A stretch of 64,000 bases of DNA from an uncultured Selenomonadaceae bacterium (GCA_902778455.1 CACYXR010000004.1:124001-188000), one strand, 5' to 3'. Counted from the stretch's first letter, positions 32,485 through 42,321 are shown. The notes: generated by a model from the sequence alone, not told the origin. Numbers and translations are program-made.

Positions 32485-34010
32485 TATTTCGCGTAATCGA
32501 CAACCCGTGTCTCGCGGATGACCGTCGCCTTGATCTGGCCCGGATATTCAAGCTCCGACTCAATTTTCTTGACAATATCATGCGCCAACGCGATGGACGC
32601 CACATCGTCCACCTTGTCCGGCTTCACCATGATACGGACCTCACGGCCCGCCTGAATTGCGTAGCAGTTGTCCACGCCGTCGAAGGACTTCGCGATTTCT
32701 TCCAGACGCGTCAGACGTTTCAGATACGTCTCGAGGCTCTCGCGACGTGCTCCCGGACGGGCCGCCGAAATAGCGTCCGCCGCCGCGACCAACACGGCCT
32801 CCACCGAAGTCGCTTCCTCGTCTCCGTGATGCGCAGCAATCGCATTAATAACTTCCGCGGACTCGCGATGCTTACGCGCAATGTCCGCACCGATGGTCAC
32901 ATGGGTTCCGTCGCTCTCATGGTCGATGGCCTTGCCGATATCGTGCAGAAGACCGCCGCGCTTCGCCAGCGCAACGTCCACGCCCAACTCCGCGGCCATG
33001 ACGCCCGCGAGCTGCGCGACCTCGATGGAATGGTTCAGCACATTCTGCCCATAGCTTGTGCGATAACGGAGGCGTCCCAAAAGCCGCACCAATTCCGGAT
33101 GCAGCCCGTGAACGCCCGTATCGAATGTCGCCTGCTCGCCGGCTTCCTTGATACGTTGGTCGACTTCGCGCTTCGCCTTGTCCACCATCTCCTCGATACG
33201 GGCCGGATGAATGCGGCCGTCCGTAATCAGCTTTTCTAGAGCAATCCGCGCGATTTCGCGGCGCACCGGATCGAAGCCGGACAGGATAACCGCTTCCGGC
33301 GTATCGTCAATGATCAGGTCGATTCCGGTTAAAGTTTCCAGCGCGCGGATATTTCGCCCTTCGCGACCGATAATGCGGCCTTTCATTTCGTCATTCGGCA
33401 ACGCGACAACGGAAACGGTAGTCTCCGCCACCTGATCGGCGGCGCAGCGCTGGATCGCCTGCGACACGATGTCGCGGGCGCGCTTGTCCGCCTCGTCCTT
33501 CGCCTGCTGCTCGTACTCCTTGATCATCATGGCCTTCTCGTGGCGCATTTCCTCTTCCGCCTCGGCCATCAACATCGCTTTCGCTTCTTCCGTCGTCAGC
33601 TTCGAGATACGCTCCAATTCCGCCTTCTGCTTTTCGTGCATTTCGGCGGCACGGCTGCGCTCCTCTTCCAGCGACGCGTCCTTCGCGATCAAAGCCTCTT
33701 CTTTCTTTTCCAGCGTTTCCAGCTTGCGGTCGAGATTCTCTTCCTTCTGCTGAAGGCGGCGTTCCTGACGCGCCATATCCGCTTTGCGTTCTTTCGTATC
33801 CTTGTCAAGGCTCTGCCGCATCTGGTGGATTTCTTCCTTCGCCTCGAGCACGGCCTCCTTCTTTCTGGCCTCGCCCGCCGCCTCTGCTTTCTCCACGATG
33901 CGCCGTGCCTCTTCCTCGGCGGAGCCGATTGCTCCCTCCGCCTGTTGCTTTCGTACATAATAACCGCCGCCGGCGCCGACAATCAAAGCCAGCGCGGACG
34001 CCAAAACCAA
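32484..34010 (-). CDS. rny: Ribonuclease Y
   Basis: A 508-residue endoribonuclease. The domains are an N-terminal membrane helix ([18 protein letters not shown]), a long coiled coil (about 25-190), a KH domain ([16 protein letters not shown]) and an HD domain ([15 protein letters not shown]) with metal ligands. It initiates mRNA decay at the membrane. The start is uncertain. TTG 34010 is the first standard codon, but the only good ribosome binding site, GGGAGG, lies 17 bases further up. It would better fit an ATC or ATT a few codons upstream. Confidence 0.95.
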   Translation of the reverse strand: MVLASALALIVGAGGGYYVRKQQAEGAIGSAEEEARRIVEKAEAAGEARKKEAVLEAKEEIHQMRQSLDKDTKERKADMARQERRLQQKEENLDRKLETLEKKEEALIAKDASLEEERSRAAEMHEKQKAELERISKLTTEEAKAMLMAEAEEEMRHEKAMMIKEYEQQAKDEADKRARDIVSQAIQRCAADQVAETTVSVVALPNDEMKGRIIGREGRNIRALETLTGIDLIIDDTPEAVILSGFDPVRREIARIALEKLITDGRIHPARIEEMVDKAKREVDQRIKEAGEQATFDTGVHGLHPELVRLLGRLRYRTSYGQNVLNHSIEVAQLAGVMAAELGVDVALAKRGGLLHDIGKAIDHESDGTHVTIGADIARKHRESAEVINAIAAHHGDEEATSVEAVLVAAADAISAARPGARRESLETYLKRLTRLEEIAKSFDGVDNCYAIQAGREVRIMVKPDKVDDVASIALAHDIVKKIESELEYPGQIKATVIRETRVVDYAK

Positions 34011-34286
34011 TTCAATGATACTATGCGCCTCCCATTTGTTAAATTTTTTTGCTGCCTTTCGGCTTTTAGTTCCTTTGTCAATATAGCCTTGAATGTGGCA
34101 AAGCTATACGAGCTTATTTTATATTGTTTTCCGGGGAGTGTCAAGGAAACGGAGAAACAACGAAAAAACAACGATCTTGCGCCTTTTTTCCTCTGTATCC
34201 GCCGCAACTAAAATGGTACAATATTGGAAACGAAAATATAAGGACAAGGTCGACAAAGCAGCAACTGCTGAAAGGAGAGACAACTC

Positions 34287-34742
34287 ATGCTGGAAATCGG
34301 AACCAAGGCGCCGGATTTCGCGCTGCCGGACCAAAACGGAAACACGCGCACCCTCAAGGAATTTCGCGGACAAAAAGTGATCCTGTATTTTTATCCGAAG
34401 GACATGACCTCCGGCTGCACGAAGCAGGCCTGCGGCTTCGGCGAGAAATATCCGCTGTTTCAGGAAAAGGGCGCGGTGGTCGTCGGCGTCAGCAAAGACA
34501 CCGTCGCGTCCCACAAGAAATTCGAGGAAAAATACAACCTCCCCTTCGTCCTGCTCTCAGACACGGAAAAAGAAGTGCTGCAAGCCTACGACGTATGGAA
34601 GGAAAAGAAAAACTACGGCAAAGTCTCCATGGGCGTCGTCCGCACGACGTACCTGATCGACGAAAAAGGAATCATCGTCAAAGCCATGGACAAGGTAAAA
34701 GCGGCGGAAAACCCGGCGCAGATGCTGGAACTGCTCGGGTAG
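34287..34742 (+). CDS. bcp: Thioredoxin-dependent thiol peroxidase (BCP)
   Basis: A 151-residue peroxiredoxin of the BCP/PrxQ type. FYPKDMTSGCTKQACGF holds peroxidatic Cys44 and resolving Cys49; most relatives have TPGC where this has TSGC. It reduces peroxides with thioredoxin, giving an anaerobe oxygen tolerance. GAAAGGAG lies upstream of the ATG. It is a single gene pointing away from rny. Confidence 0.94.
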   Translation: MLEIGTKAPDFALPDQNGNTRTLKEFRGQKVILYFYPKDMTSGCTKQACGFGEKYPLFQEKGAVVVGVSKDTVASHKKFEEKYNLPFVLLSDTEKEVLQAYDVWKEKKNYGKVSMGVVRTTYLIDEKGIIVKAMDKVKAAENPAQMLELLG

Positions 34743-34761
34743 GCGGAAAAATCATCATAGC

Positions 34762-34794
34762 AAAAGCGGCGCTCCGCCATGGAACGCCGCTTTT
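34762..34794 (+). terminator. Terminator of bcp (repeat copy A)
   Basis: AAAAGCGGCG pairs with CGCCGCTTTT. The whole 33-base sequence recurs exactly at 35293-35325. Confidence 0.8.
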
Positions 34795-34876
34795 CTTTAC
34801 CCCTTCCTCTGCCGCAAAAGCCGCAAACATTGTTTCCAGAAACCGGGATACAAATTGATGAAGAAGAAAAGAAACG

Positions 34877-34928
34877 GTGCATCCCCCCACCACCGCTTCG
34901 CGGTCCCCCGCCCCCTAGGGGGCGGACA
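34877..34928 (+). repeat. GC-rich inverted repeat, left arm
   Basis: Contains two small hairpins (CCACCGC..GCGG and CCGCCCC..GGGGCGG). It matches the reverse complement of 35078-35129 with few differences. Confidence 0.7.
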
Positions 34929-34947
34929 AAGATCAGTGCTTCGACGG
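34912..34947 (+). repeat. 36-base direct repeat, copy 1
   Basis: Begins CCCCTAGG and ends GCTTCGACGG. It differs from 34976-35011 at four positions. Confidence 0.65.
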
Positions 34948-34975
34948 ATATGTATCTAAGCTGTAGCTTCTCCAG

Positions 34976-35011
34976 CCCCTAGGTGGCGGACAAAAATCGG
35001 CGCTTCGACGG
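34976..35011 (+). repeat. 36-base direct repeat, copy 2
   Basis: Second copy of the repeat at 34912. It runs into a short open frame ending LLEKQELLQAALMQEYFG before a stop at about 35068, which looks like the tail of a lost gene. Confidence 0.6.
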
Positions 35012-35077
35012 CTCCTTGAAAAGCAGGAGCTTTTGCAGGCGGCACTGATGCAAGAGTATTTCGGGTAGATATAAAAA

Positions 35078-35129
35078 TGTCCGCCCCTTCGGGGGCGGGG
35101 GACCGCCGCAGGCGGTGGTGGGGGCGCAT
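35078..35129 (+). repeat. GC-rich inverted repeat, right arm
   Basis: Reverse-complement partner of 34877-34928. The 600-base gap between bcp and PFOR holds no gene I can support, only these repeats and possible gene debris. Confidence 0.7.
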
Positions 35130-35292
35130 ATCATTGTCCCTACTCAAGAATCCCAAACTCCTGCCGAGAGCAAAAACCATGCGTCGGAATATGACGAAAG
35201 AAGGATGTCATTTAGTTTTGATTATTTGCGAGGTTACAAACCGCACTTCAAGCGTCAACGAATCGCAGGCAATTATATTTAAAATCACAAGA

Positions 35293-35325
35293 AAAAGCGG
35301 CGCTCCGCCATGGAACGCCGCTTTT
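35293..35325 (-). terminator. Terminator of PFOR (repeat copy B)
   Basis: The same 33 bases as the bcp terminator. On the minus strand it follows the PFOR stop codon by 18 bases and has a T-run. Confidence 0.8.
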
Positions 35326-35343
35326 TTGTTCTCTGTATTCTTT

Positions 35344-38300
35344 TTACGCTTGCCCTGCCAGCTTCTTGTAACCTTCAAGCCGCGCCTTCGCGTCGCACTC
35401 GGTTTTTGCGTAGAGCTCGTCCGCGATCTCGGGGAATGCGCGCTTCAGCGAGCTGAAGCGGACCTCGCCTTGCAGGAACTCCTGGAAGCTCTCCGTCGGC
35501 TCCTTCGAGTCGAGGGTGAACGGGTTCTTGTCCGTGCCCACCAGTTCCGGATTGTAGCGGTAGGTCGCCCAGTAGCCGGACTTGACCGCCTTTTCTTCCT
35601 CCCGCTGGCTCTTGCCCATGCCCGCGCGGATGCCGTGGTTGATGCACGGCGCGTAGGCGATGACGAGGGACGGGCCGTGGTAGGCTTCCGCCTCGCAGAT
35701 GGCCTTCAGCGTCTGGTTCTTGTCCGCGCCCATCGCGACCTGCGCGACATAGACGTAGCCGTAGCTCATAGCCATCATGCCGAGGTCCTTCTTCTTCGTG
35801 CGCTTGCCGCTGGCCGCGAACTGCGCGATGGCCGCCGCAGGCGTCGACTTCGAGGACTGGCCGCCGGTGTTGGAATAAACTTCCGTATCGAGCACCAGCA
35901 CGTTGACGTCCTCGCCGGAAGCCAGCACATGGTCGAGTCCGCCGTAGCCGATGTCGTAGCTCCAGCCGTCGCCGCCGATGATCCACTGGGAGCGCTTGAC
36001 GAGGAAGTCCTTCTTGTCGTAAATCTTGCCCAGGAGAGCGTCGCTTCCCTTTTCCTTCTCAAGCAGCGCGGTCAGCTTCGCCGCACGGTCGCGGGTGCCG
36101 TCGCCCTCGTTCATGTTCTCTTTCCATTCCTTCATGGCCGCCTGCAAATCAGCCGAGCCTTTACCCGCTGCGATTGCTTCATTGACAGCCGCTGCCAGCG
36201 CGTCGCGAACGGCCTTCGTGCCGAGGAACATGCCGAGACCGAATTCCGCGTTGTCCTCGAACAGAGAATTGCCCCAAGCCGGGCCCTGTCCGAGGTGGTT
36301 CTTCGTGTAAGGCATCGACGGAGCGGACGCGCCCCAGATCGACGAGCAGCCGGTAGCGTTCGCGATCATCATACGGTCGCCGAAGAGCTGGGTGACGAGC
36401 TTTACATACGGCGTCTCGCCGCAGCCCGCGCAGGCGCCGGAGAATTCCAAGAGCGGCTTCTCGAACTGGCTGCCCTTGACGGTCTTCTTGTTCATCGGGT
36501 TCTGCTTCGGCGCAACCTTGTTGACGCCGTAGTCGAATACCGGCTGCTTGTGCTCCTGCGTGCCGAACGGCTTCATGACGAGAGCCTTTCCCTTCGGCGC
36601 GGGGCAGATCTCGGCGCAGTTGCCGCAGCCGAGGCAGTCCATCTGCGAGACCGACATCGTAAAGAACAAATCCTTCGCGCCGAGGGCGGGATTCGCCTGC
36701 GTGCCTTCCGGCGCTTTCGCCTTTTCGTCCGCCGTCATCAGGATCGGACGGATAGCCGCGTGCGGGCAGACGAATGCGCACTGGTTGCACTGGATGCAGA
36801 GGTCGGGCTGCCACTCCGGCACGTCGATGGCGATGCCGCGCTTCTCGTAAGCCGAAGTGCCGGCCGGGAAGGTACCGTCTACGACGCCGAGCTTCTCGAA
36901 TACGCCGACGGGGATTTTTTCGCCCTCCTGCCGGTTCATGATGTCCTGCGCCGCCGTGATGTATTCAGGCGCATCCTTCTTCGGCGCAGGCTCATCCTTC
37001 GCATTCGCCCAATCCGCGGGGACCTTGACCTCAATCAGAGCCGCCGGGTCGATGCCCTTGTCGATGGCGGCGTTGTTCATGTCGATGACCTTTTGCCCCT
37101 TGTTGCCATAAGAAGTGACCACCGAATCCTTCAGATACTTGACCGCCTTGTCCAGCGGGATGATATTCGCCAGCTTGAAGAACGCGGACTGCATGATCAT
37201 ATTGAAGCGACCGCCGAGCCCCAGCTCCTGCGCCGCCTCGACGGCGTTGATGATATAGAATTTGACATGCTTCTCTGCCAAAACGCGCTTCATGGCCGCA
37301 GGCAGATGCTCGCCCAGTTCCGACTCCTTCCAAACCGTGTTCAGCAGGAACGTGCCGCCGTCCTTGATGCCCGCCAAGAGGTCATATTGGTGCACATAGG
37401 ACTCCTTCGAGCAGGAAATGAAATTCGCCTTGTTGATCAGATACGGGGAGCGGATCGGCAGCTTGCCGAAACGCAGATGCGACATCGTGATGCCGCCGGA
37501 CTTCTTCGAGTCGTAGGCGAAATACGCCTGCGCATACATATCGGTATTGTCGCCGATGATCTTGATCGCGGACTTGTTGGCGCCGACGGTGCCGTCGGAG
37601 CCGAGGCCCCAGAACTTGCAGGCCGTCGTGCCCTCCGGCGTCAAATCGACGTCGGAATGCGCGGGCGCAAGGGAAAGATTTGTCACATCGTCTTCGATGC
37701 CGATGGTGAAGCTGTTCTTCGGCGCGTCCTTCTTCAGTTCCTCGAATACGCCGAAAATCTGGTCCGGCGTCACGTCCTTGCCGCCGAGGCCGTAACGGCC
37801 GCCGACGATGACCGGTTTCTCCGCCGCGTCGTAATACGCCGCCTTGACGTCGAGATAGAGCGGCTCGCCAAGCGCGCCCGGCTCCTTCGTGCGATCGAGC
37901 ACCGCGATCTTCTTCACGGTCTTCGGCAGCGCGGAAAGGAAATGCTTGACGGAGAACGGACGATAGAGATGGACGGACACGACGCCGACCTTCTCGCCCT
38001 GCGAGGTCAGGTAGTCGACAGCTTCCGCCGCCGCCTCGGTGACGGAGCCGATGGCGATAATCACGCGCTCTGCGTCCTTCGCGCCGTAGTAGTCGAAAAT
38101 GTGATGCTCGCGGCCCGTGATTTTCGCAAGCTCCGCCATCGCCTCCTCGACCATGTCGGGAATCTTCGTATAGTATTCGTTGACGCCCTCGCGGGTCTGG
38201 AAATAGATATCGGGGTTCTGCGCCGTACCGCGGATCACCGGATGATCCGGATTCAGCGCGCGATGGCGGAACGCCTCGACGGCGTCCCAATCCAGCAGCC

Positions 38301-38877
38301 TGCCGAGGTCGGCGTAGTCAATGGTCTCAATTTTCTGGATCTCATGGGACGTGCGGAAGCCGTCGAAGAAGTTGATGAACGGCACGCGCCCTTTGATCGC
38401 GACGAGATGCGCGACGGCGCCGAGGTCCATGACCTCCTGCACGCTTGCCTCGGCCAGCATCGCGACGCCGGTCTGGCGCGCCGCCATGACGTCCTGATGG
38501 TCGCCAAAGATATTCAGCGACGAAGCCGCCAGCGCTCGGGCGCTGATATGGAATACACCCGGCAGGAGCTCGCCGGCGATCTTATACATATTCGGGATCA
38601 TCAAGAGCATGCCCTGCGACGCCGTGTAAGTCGTCGTAAGTGCGCCGGCCTGGAGCGAGCCGTGCACTGCGCCTGCCGCGCCGCCTTCGGACTGCAGCTC
38701 GATGACGCGCACCTGCTGACCGAACAGGTTCTTTTCCCCCCGCGCCGCCATCTCGTCCACATGCTCCGCCATCGGCGAGGACGGCGTAATCGGATAGATC
38801 GCCGCGACGTCGGTAAACGCATACGAGATATACGCAGCCGCCGTGTTGCCGTCCATCGTCTTCATTTTCTTTCCCAT
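35344..38877 (-). CDS. nifJ: Pyruvate:ferredoxin (flavodoxin) oxidoreductase
   Basis: A 1177-residue single-chain enzyme that converts pyruvate and CoA to acetyl-CoA, CO2 and reduced ferredoxin or flavodoxin, the central step of anaerobic pyruvate use. The N-terminal domain starts MDGNTAAAYISYAFTDVAAI and has YPITPSSPMAEHVDE. Two 4Fe-4S clusters are bound by CIQCNQCAFVCP and CLGCGNCAEICP. The TPP-binding C-terminal part has a Cys-rich SGACAGCGETPYVKL and GGDGWSYDIGYGGLDHVLAS. GGGGGA lies upstream of ATG 38877. The gene stands alone. The opposite strand has a very long open frame, which is a GC-rich shadow. Confidence 0.97.
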   Translation of the reverse strand: MGKKMKTMDGNTAAAYISYAFTDVAAIYPITPSSPMAEHVDEMAARGEKNLFGQQVRVIELQSEGGAAGAVHGSLQAGALTTTYTASQGMLLMIPNMYKIAGELLPGVFHISARALAASSLNIFGDHQDVMAARQTGVAMLAEASVQEVMDLGAVAHLVAIKGRVPFINFFDGFRTSHEIQKIETIDYADLGRLLDWDAVEAFRHRALNPDHPVIRGTAQNPDIYFQTREGVNEYYTKIPDMVEEAMAELAKITGREHHIFDYYGAKDAERVIIAIGSVTEAAAEAVDYLTSQGEKVGVVSVHLYRPFSVKHFLSALPKTVKKIAVLDRTKEPGALGEPLYLDVKAAYYDAAEKPVIVGGRYGLGGKDVTPDQIFGVFEELKKDAPKNSFTIGIEDDVTNLSLAPAHSDVDLTPEGTTACKFWGLGSDGTVGANKSAIKIIGDNTDMYAQAYFAYDSKKSGGITMSHLRFGKLPIRSPYLINKANFISCSKESYVHQYDLLAGIKDGGTFLLNTVWKESELGEHLPAAMKRVLAEKHVKFYIINAVEAAQELGLGGRFNMIMQSAFFKLANIIPLDKAVKYLKDSVVTSYGNKGQKVIDMNNAAIDKGIDPAALIEVKVPADWANAKDEPAPKKDAPEYITAAQDIMNRQEGEKIPVGVFEKLGVVDGTFPAGTSAYEKRGIAIDVPEWQPDLCIQCNQCAFVCPHAAIRPILMTADEKAKAPEGTQANPALGAKDLFFTMSVSQMDCLGCGNCAEICPAPKGKALVMKPFGTQEHKQPVFDYGVNKVAPKQNPMNKKTVKGSQFEKPLLEFSGACAGCGETPYVKLVTQLFGDRMMIANATGCSSIWGASAPSMPYTKNHLGQGPAWGNSLFEDNAEFGLGMFLGTKAVRDALAAAVNEAIAAGKGSADLQAAMKEWKENMNEGDGTRDRAAKLTALLEKEKGSDALLGKIYDKKDFLVKRSQWIIGGDGWSYDIGYGGLDHVLASGEDVNVLVLDTEVYSNTGGQSSKSTPAAAIAQFAASGKRTKKKDLGMMAMSYGYVYVAQVAMGADKNQTLKAICEAEAYHGPSLVIAYAPCINHGIRAGMGKSQREEEKAVKSGYWATYRYNPELVGTDKNPFTLDSKEPTESFQEFLQGEVRFSSLKRAFPEIADELYAKTECDAKARLEGYKKLAGQA

Positions 38878-39094
38878 AAAACGTGATCCCCCTCTAAAAT
38901 GAAATTATATAAATTTTGATTGAAAATGCTGATTTAGCAAGAATCAAACACAATCTATATAGCAAAGATACTTTTATATTATAACGCTATTGTTCCGATT
39001 TTGTCGAGAGACAAAATATTCCTTTTATGCGTTTCGACAAGACCGGGGAACACGTCTTGTCATACACCCTGAAAAAACAACTGTAAATCAAAAA

Positions 39095-39116
39095 TCCCCC
39101 GGAAATTTCCGGGGGA
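39095..39116 (-). terminator. Terminator after the zinc-ribbon gene
   Basis: A perfect 22-base palindrome (TCCCCCGGAAATTTCCGGGGGA) with a T-run on the minus strand. Confidence 0.8.
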
Positions 39117-39135
39117 CGCCAAATTCTTTTGTCTT

Positions 39136-39744
39136 TTAGGCGCGGCTCGGCGCACGCAGGCCGACGCCGAAACGCAGCTTTTCCAGGTCGCCCGCGCTCT
39201 CCGCGCGGAGCACGCAATAGCTGCCGCAATGCTCACATTCAAGCACGATATAGCTGCCTCGTATATCCGCCGTCAGTTCCTCGCTGCCGCAGGGACATAC
39301 GACGTCGCCCGCCCTTGCCAAATCATGGATGCGGTTCAGCGCCTCGAGCAAAATGCGCTGCTTCTCGATAAAATTCTTTCCGTCATAAGGGTGAAGCGCT
39401 TCGAATTCTTCCTGGTTGAAGCGCATCAACTCCTCGATTCGTCTGCGGCGCCCGATATAACCAAGCTCAAAACGATCCGTCGTGCAATAAATCTTTTCGA
39501 GACCGATATGACGAAGGCGGCGAAGCGCGTACACGAAGCGGTTTTCCGTGCCGCAAACGACACAAGACGCCTCGACGGCGACGCGCCCGTGGGGAAGACG
39601 AAGAAGCCGCGCCTTCTCATGTCCGCAGCTTTCACACAAAAGCCGCGTCCGCTGTTCGTCGGGAAAAAAAGGAACATCATGGATGTGTATGCTTCCGCAA
39701 TGCTGGCAATACAGCGCCAGACCGCACGCGTCCCGAATCAGCAT
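39136..39744 (-). CDS. Zinc-ribbon protein of unknown function
   Basis: A 202-residue soluble protein with four CxxC-type knuckles: CQHC, CESC, CVVC and, in the C-terminal part, CPCG with CEHC. Paired knuckles suggest two zinc ribbons flanking a helical middle (RRIEELMRFNQEEFEAL). I recall similar proteins in Negativicutes but no named function; transcription or RNA-linked roles are common for such ribbons. ATG 39744 is preferred, with GGGAGG 10 bases upstream, over a TTG at 39765. It is a single-gene unit closed by a palindromic terminator. Confidence 0.75.
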   Translation of the reverse strand: MLIRDACGLALYCQHCGSIHIHDVPFFPDEQRTRLLCESCGHEKARLLRLPHGRVAVEASCVVCGTENRFVYALRRLRHIGLEKIYCTTDRFELGYIGRRRRIEELMRFNQEEFEALHPYDGKNFIEKQRILLEALNRIHDLARAGDVVCPCGSEELTADIRGSYIVLECEHCGSYCVLRAESAGDLEKLRFGVGLRAPSRA

Positions 39745-39856
39745 GACCGCTTCGCCTCCCTTCAACCGTCATTTATTTTTCTTATTATTTTATTCGCGAC
39801 AAATGTAAAAAATCCTGCCGTTTTCCCTTATTCTTTTCAAAATAAACGCAAAAAAA

Positions 39857-39879
39857 CACCGGAAGGAAACCCTCCGGTG
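39857..39879 (-). terminator. Terminator of the 103-aa gene
   Basis: CACCGGA/TCCGGTG stem with a GAAA-type loop and seven T on the minus strand. Confidence 0.8.
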
Positions 39880-39899
39880 CAAACTTACTGAATTACAGA

Positions 39900-40211
39900 T
39901 TACTGGGAAATGTCCATGGTGTTCTGGCGGATTGCCGCAAGCGTCGCGTTTTTCGTGTACGCCTGTTTTTCCTCGAACTGCTCGAAGGTGCTTATCGTCT
40001 CCTGCATCTTCTCCGCCGTCGCACGACCGCCCTCGCGCGCTACCATCTCATTCGACTGCTGGAACTTGGACGACCCCAACTTTGTCTCGCCCCCGAAATT
40101 GGACACGCTCAGATTCCTCGAAGCCTCTTTCGAAGCTGCGTGTGCCGCGCTGTATCCATCCTGCGCCGTTTGATTGGCAATCGTGTTGAGTCCTACACTG
40201 CCGATCAACAT
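39900..40211 (-). CDS. Small helical protein of unknown function
   Basis: A 103-residue soluble protein, low in Cys and aromatics, with polar helical stretches (ATAEKMQETISTFEQFEEKQ; YTKNATLAAIRQNTMDI). There is no signal peptide or membrane span. Its composition resembles small motility-associated or secreted helical proteins, but I cannot assign a family. Two in-frame ATGs lie two codons apart; 40211 is preferred since AAGGAGG is then 8 bases upstream. It has its own terminator and is probably well expressed, judging by the strong ribosome binding site. Confidence 0.65.
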   Translation of the reverse strand: MLIGSVGLNTIANQTAQDGYSAAHAASKEASRNLSVSNFGGETKLGSSKFQQSNEMVAREGGRATAEKMQETISTFEQFEEKQAYTKNATLAAIRQNTMDISQ

Positions 40212-40312
40212 TTTCATTACCTCCTTGTCTTATATTGATTCAACTTTATTATATAGCAAAGATTTATCCAACGCAAGCCTTTTATATAAAATTTTATAAG
40301 AAAATTTCCCCA

Positions 40313-40882
40313 TTAGCCATCATAAACAAAATTCAGTCCCGACGCGACGCGCTCAGCAAGAAGGGGCGCGTTCCTGTCCTTGTCCGAAAGAATAACGGGA
40401 CGTATCGGCCACTCGACCCCGATTTCCGGATCGTCCCAGCGAACGCCGCCGTCATGCTCCAGCGAATAATAATTGTCCGCCTTGTACTGCACCTCGACGT
40501 CGTCGGTCAGCGTGATGAATCCATGGGCAAAGCCCCGAGGGATAAAAAGCTGTTTCTTGTTTTCCGCCGACAGCCGCACACCCGCCCACCGGGCATACTG
40601 CGGCGAGCCTTTGCGGATATCCACCGCCACGTCGAAAATCTCGCCCCGCGTCACCCGCAGGATTTTCGCCTGCGCCATGGGGTTCAGCTGGTAATGGAGC
40701 CCGCGCAGCGTCCCTTTCTCCGCCGAGAACGAATGATTGTCCTGCACAAAAAAGGCGTCGATGCCCGCCGCCTTCAGTTCCCGATCCGACCAACTTTCCA
40801 GGAACCATCCCCGCGCATCGCCGAACACCTTCGGCAAAATCTCGAAAACGCCCTTCAGGTTTGTTTCCTTTATCTCCAGCAT
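40313..40882 (-). CDS. rfbC: dTDP-4-dehydrorhamnose 3,5-epimerase
   Basis: A 189-residue cupin enzyme. VFGDARGWFLESW, FVQDNHSFS, GTLRGLHYQ (with the catalytic His) and FIPRGFAHGF are diagnostic. It makes dTDP-4-keto-L-rhamnose for cell-surface polysaccharide. ATG 40882 has GAGGTG 6 bases upstream. It follows rfbA by 25 bases on the same strand, so the pair is an operon; rfbB and rfbD are not in this window. Confidence 0.95.
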   Translation of the reverse strand: MLEIKETNLKGVFEILPKVFGDARGWFLESWSDRELKAAGIDAFFVQDNHSFSAEKGTLRGLHYQLNPMAQAKILRVTRGEIFDVAVDIRKGSPQYARWAGVRLSAENKKQLFIPRGFAHGFITLTDDVEVQYKADNYYSLEHDGGVRWDDPEIGVEWPIRPVILSDKDRNAPLLAERVASGLNFVYDG

Positions 40883-40907
40883 GTATCTCACCTCATAAAA
40901 TGCAGGG

Positions 40908-41786
40908 TCATCCCTCTTTGATGATCCTCCGCAAATATTTGCCGTACTCGTTTTTCAGCAGCGGCTTCGCCAGCCGCTCCACCTGCGACGCGTCGATATA
41001 GCCCATGCGGAAAGCGATTTCCTCGACGCAGGCGATTTTGAGTCCTTGCCGCGCCTGGATTGTCTGCACGAAGGACGCAGCCGCCAAAAGCGTCTCATGG
41101 GTTCCCGTGTCGAGCCACGCAAAACCGCGCCTCATTTTTTCCACGCGCAGCTTGCCCCGCGAAAGATATTCGCGGTTCACATCGGTGATCTCCAGTTCGC
41201 CGCGCGACGACGGTTTCACGCTGCGGGCAATTTCCACAATATCCTTGTCGTAGAAATAAAGTCCCGTTACCGCGAAATTCGAGCGGGGCTTTTTCGGCTT
41301 TTCCTCCAGGCTCACTGCTGTCCCCGAGCTGTCGAATTCCACGACGCCATAGCGTTCCGGATCGCTGACATAGTAAGCGAAGACCGTCGCACCGTCATCC
41401 TGGCTTGCTGCCCGCTGCAGGGAAACGGCCAAATCGGAGCCGTAAAAAATATTGTCGCCGAGAATCAGCGCGCAGCTATCCCCCGCGATAAATTCCTCCC
41501 CAATCAGGAACGCCTGCGCCAGTCCGTCCGGGCTTGGCTGCTCGGCGTAGGAAAGGTCAAGCCCCCATTGGCTGCCGTCGCCCAAAAGCGCCCGAAAACT
41601 CCCACTGTCCTGCGGCGTCGTGATCACGAGGATATCCCGAATCCCGGCGAGCATCAGCGTCGAAAGCGGATAATAAACCATCGGCTTGTCATAAACCGGC
41701 ATCAGTTGCTTTGAAACAACCCGAGTCAGCGGGTACAACCGCGTTCCCGAGCCGCCCGCTAGAATGATTCCCTTCCGTATCACCAT
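40908..41786 (-). CDS. rfbA: Glucose-1-phosphate thymidylyltransferase
   Basis: A 292-residue enzyme that makes dTDP-glucose, the first step to dTDP-rhamnose. The nucleotide-binding signature [13 protein letters not shown] is at the N-terminus; [15 protein letters not shown] and the [18 protein letters not shown] motifs follow. ATG 41786 has GGGAGG upstream; the frame to 41798 begins at a TTG inside that site. It is co-transcribed with rfbC. Confidence 0.96.
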   Translation of the reverse strand: MVIRKGIILAGGSGTRLYPLTRVVSKQLMPVYDKPMVYYPLSTLMLAGIRDILVITTPQDSGSFRALLGDGSQWGLDLSYAEQPSPDGLAQAFLIGEEFIAGDSCALILGDNIFYGSDLAVSLQRAASQDDGATVFAYYVSDPERYGVVEFDSSGTAVSLEEKPKKPRSNFAVTGLYFYDKDIVEIARSVKPSSRGELEITDVNREYLSRGKLRVEKMRRGFAWLDTGTHETLLAAASFVQTIQARQGLKIACVEEIAFRMGYIDASQVERLAKPLLKNEYGKYLRRIIKEG

Positions 41787-41815
41787 TCTCCCTCCCAACT
41801 GACAAAACTGACAAA

Positions 41816-41841
41816 AAAAGCGGGGCTCTCTCCCCGCTTTT
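41816..41841. terminator. Terminator downstream of cheX
   Basis: A perfect 10-bp stem (AAAAGCGGGG / CCCCGCTTTT) with a six-base loop and A/T runs. Confidence 0.85.
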
Positions 41842-41855
41842 ATGCATTTATGTTC

Positions 41856-42317
41856 CTAAGCCTGCACCGCGATGTTCAGCTCCATGGTTTGCCCGCCGAT
41901 ATCCATGTCCACGACAAGATAATTCTCACTGCTGATCTTGATCTGGAAATCCTGCCCTACGGTCAGGCTCGGCGTGGAAATATCCACTGTGTAGCCCATC
42001 GCCGCTAAATTCGTCGCGGCGTTGGCTGTCAGCATATTGCTCATTTCCGACAGCGCGCTCTGCGCCATCTCGTCCAGCTCTGCCACCGGCATGCCCATCA
42101 TCATTTTCGAGGCCACGAATTTCGCCGCGTCCGCCGACATATTGTAAACCACGTTCCCGCGGAGGCCCTTGGTAAAGCCCACGATAATGGAAACGCCGAG
42201 GCTTTTGCAGGTCTGGTTCTTTACGCCCATTTTCGTACGCTTCGGCACTTCAAAGCCCATTTGAGGCATCACGGCGACAAGAGCGTCGATGAATGGATTG
42301 ACCAATTTTGCATCCAT
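41856..42317 (-). CDS. cheX: CheX-type chemotaxis phosphatase
   Basis: A 153-residue CheC/CheX-family protein. The catalytic signature is ExxN, here Glu91 and Asn94 in ALSEMSNMLTANA, with a single copy as in CheX. Family members dephosphorylate CheY-P and so reset flagellar signalling. It begins 4 bases after the response-regulator/CheX fusion gene and is surely co-transcribed with it. Confidence 0.88.
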   Translation of the reverse strand: MDAKLVNPFIDALVAVMPQMGFEVPKRTKMGVKNQTCKSLGVSIIVGFTKGLRGNVVYNMSADAAKFVASKMMMGMPVAELDEMAQSALSEMSNMLTANAATNLAAMGYTVDISTPSLTVGQDFQIKISSENYLVVDMDIGGQTMELNIAVQA

Positions 42318-42321
42318 GCCC

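Noticed and set aside
34877-35129. CRISPR-like array in the repeat-rich gap
   Set aside because: Repeats are inverted and imperfect, only two or three in number and not evenly spaced; no cas genes nearby.
35077-38886. Plus-strand open frame of 1269 codons opposite PFOR
   Set aside because: PFOR is certain on the minus strand; the plus frame has His/Arg/Asp-heavy composition typical of an antisense shadow in GC-rich DNA and no recognisable domain.
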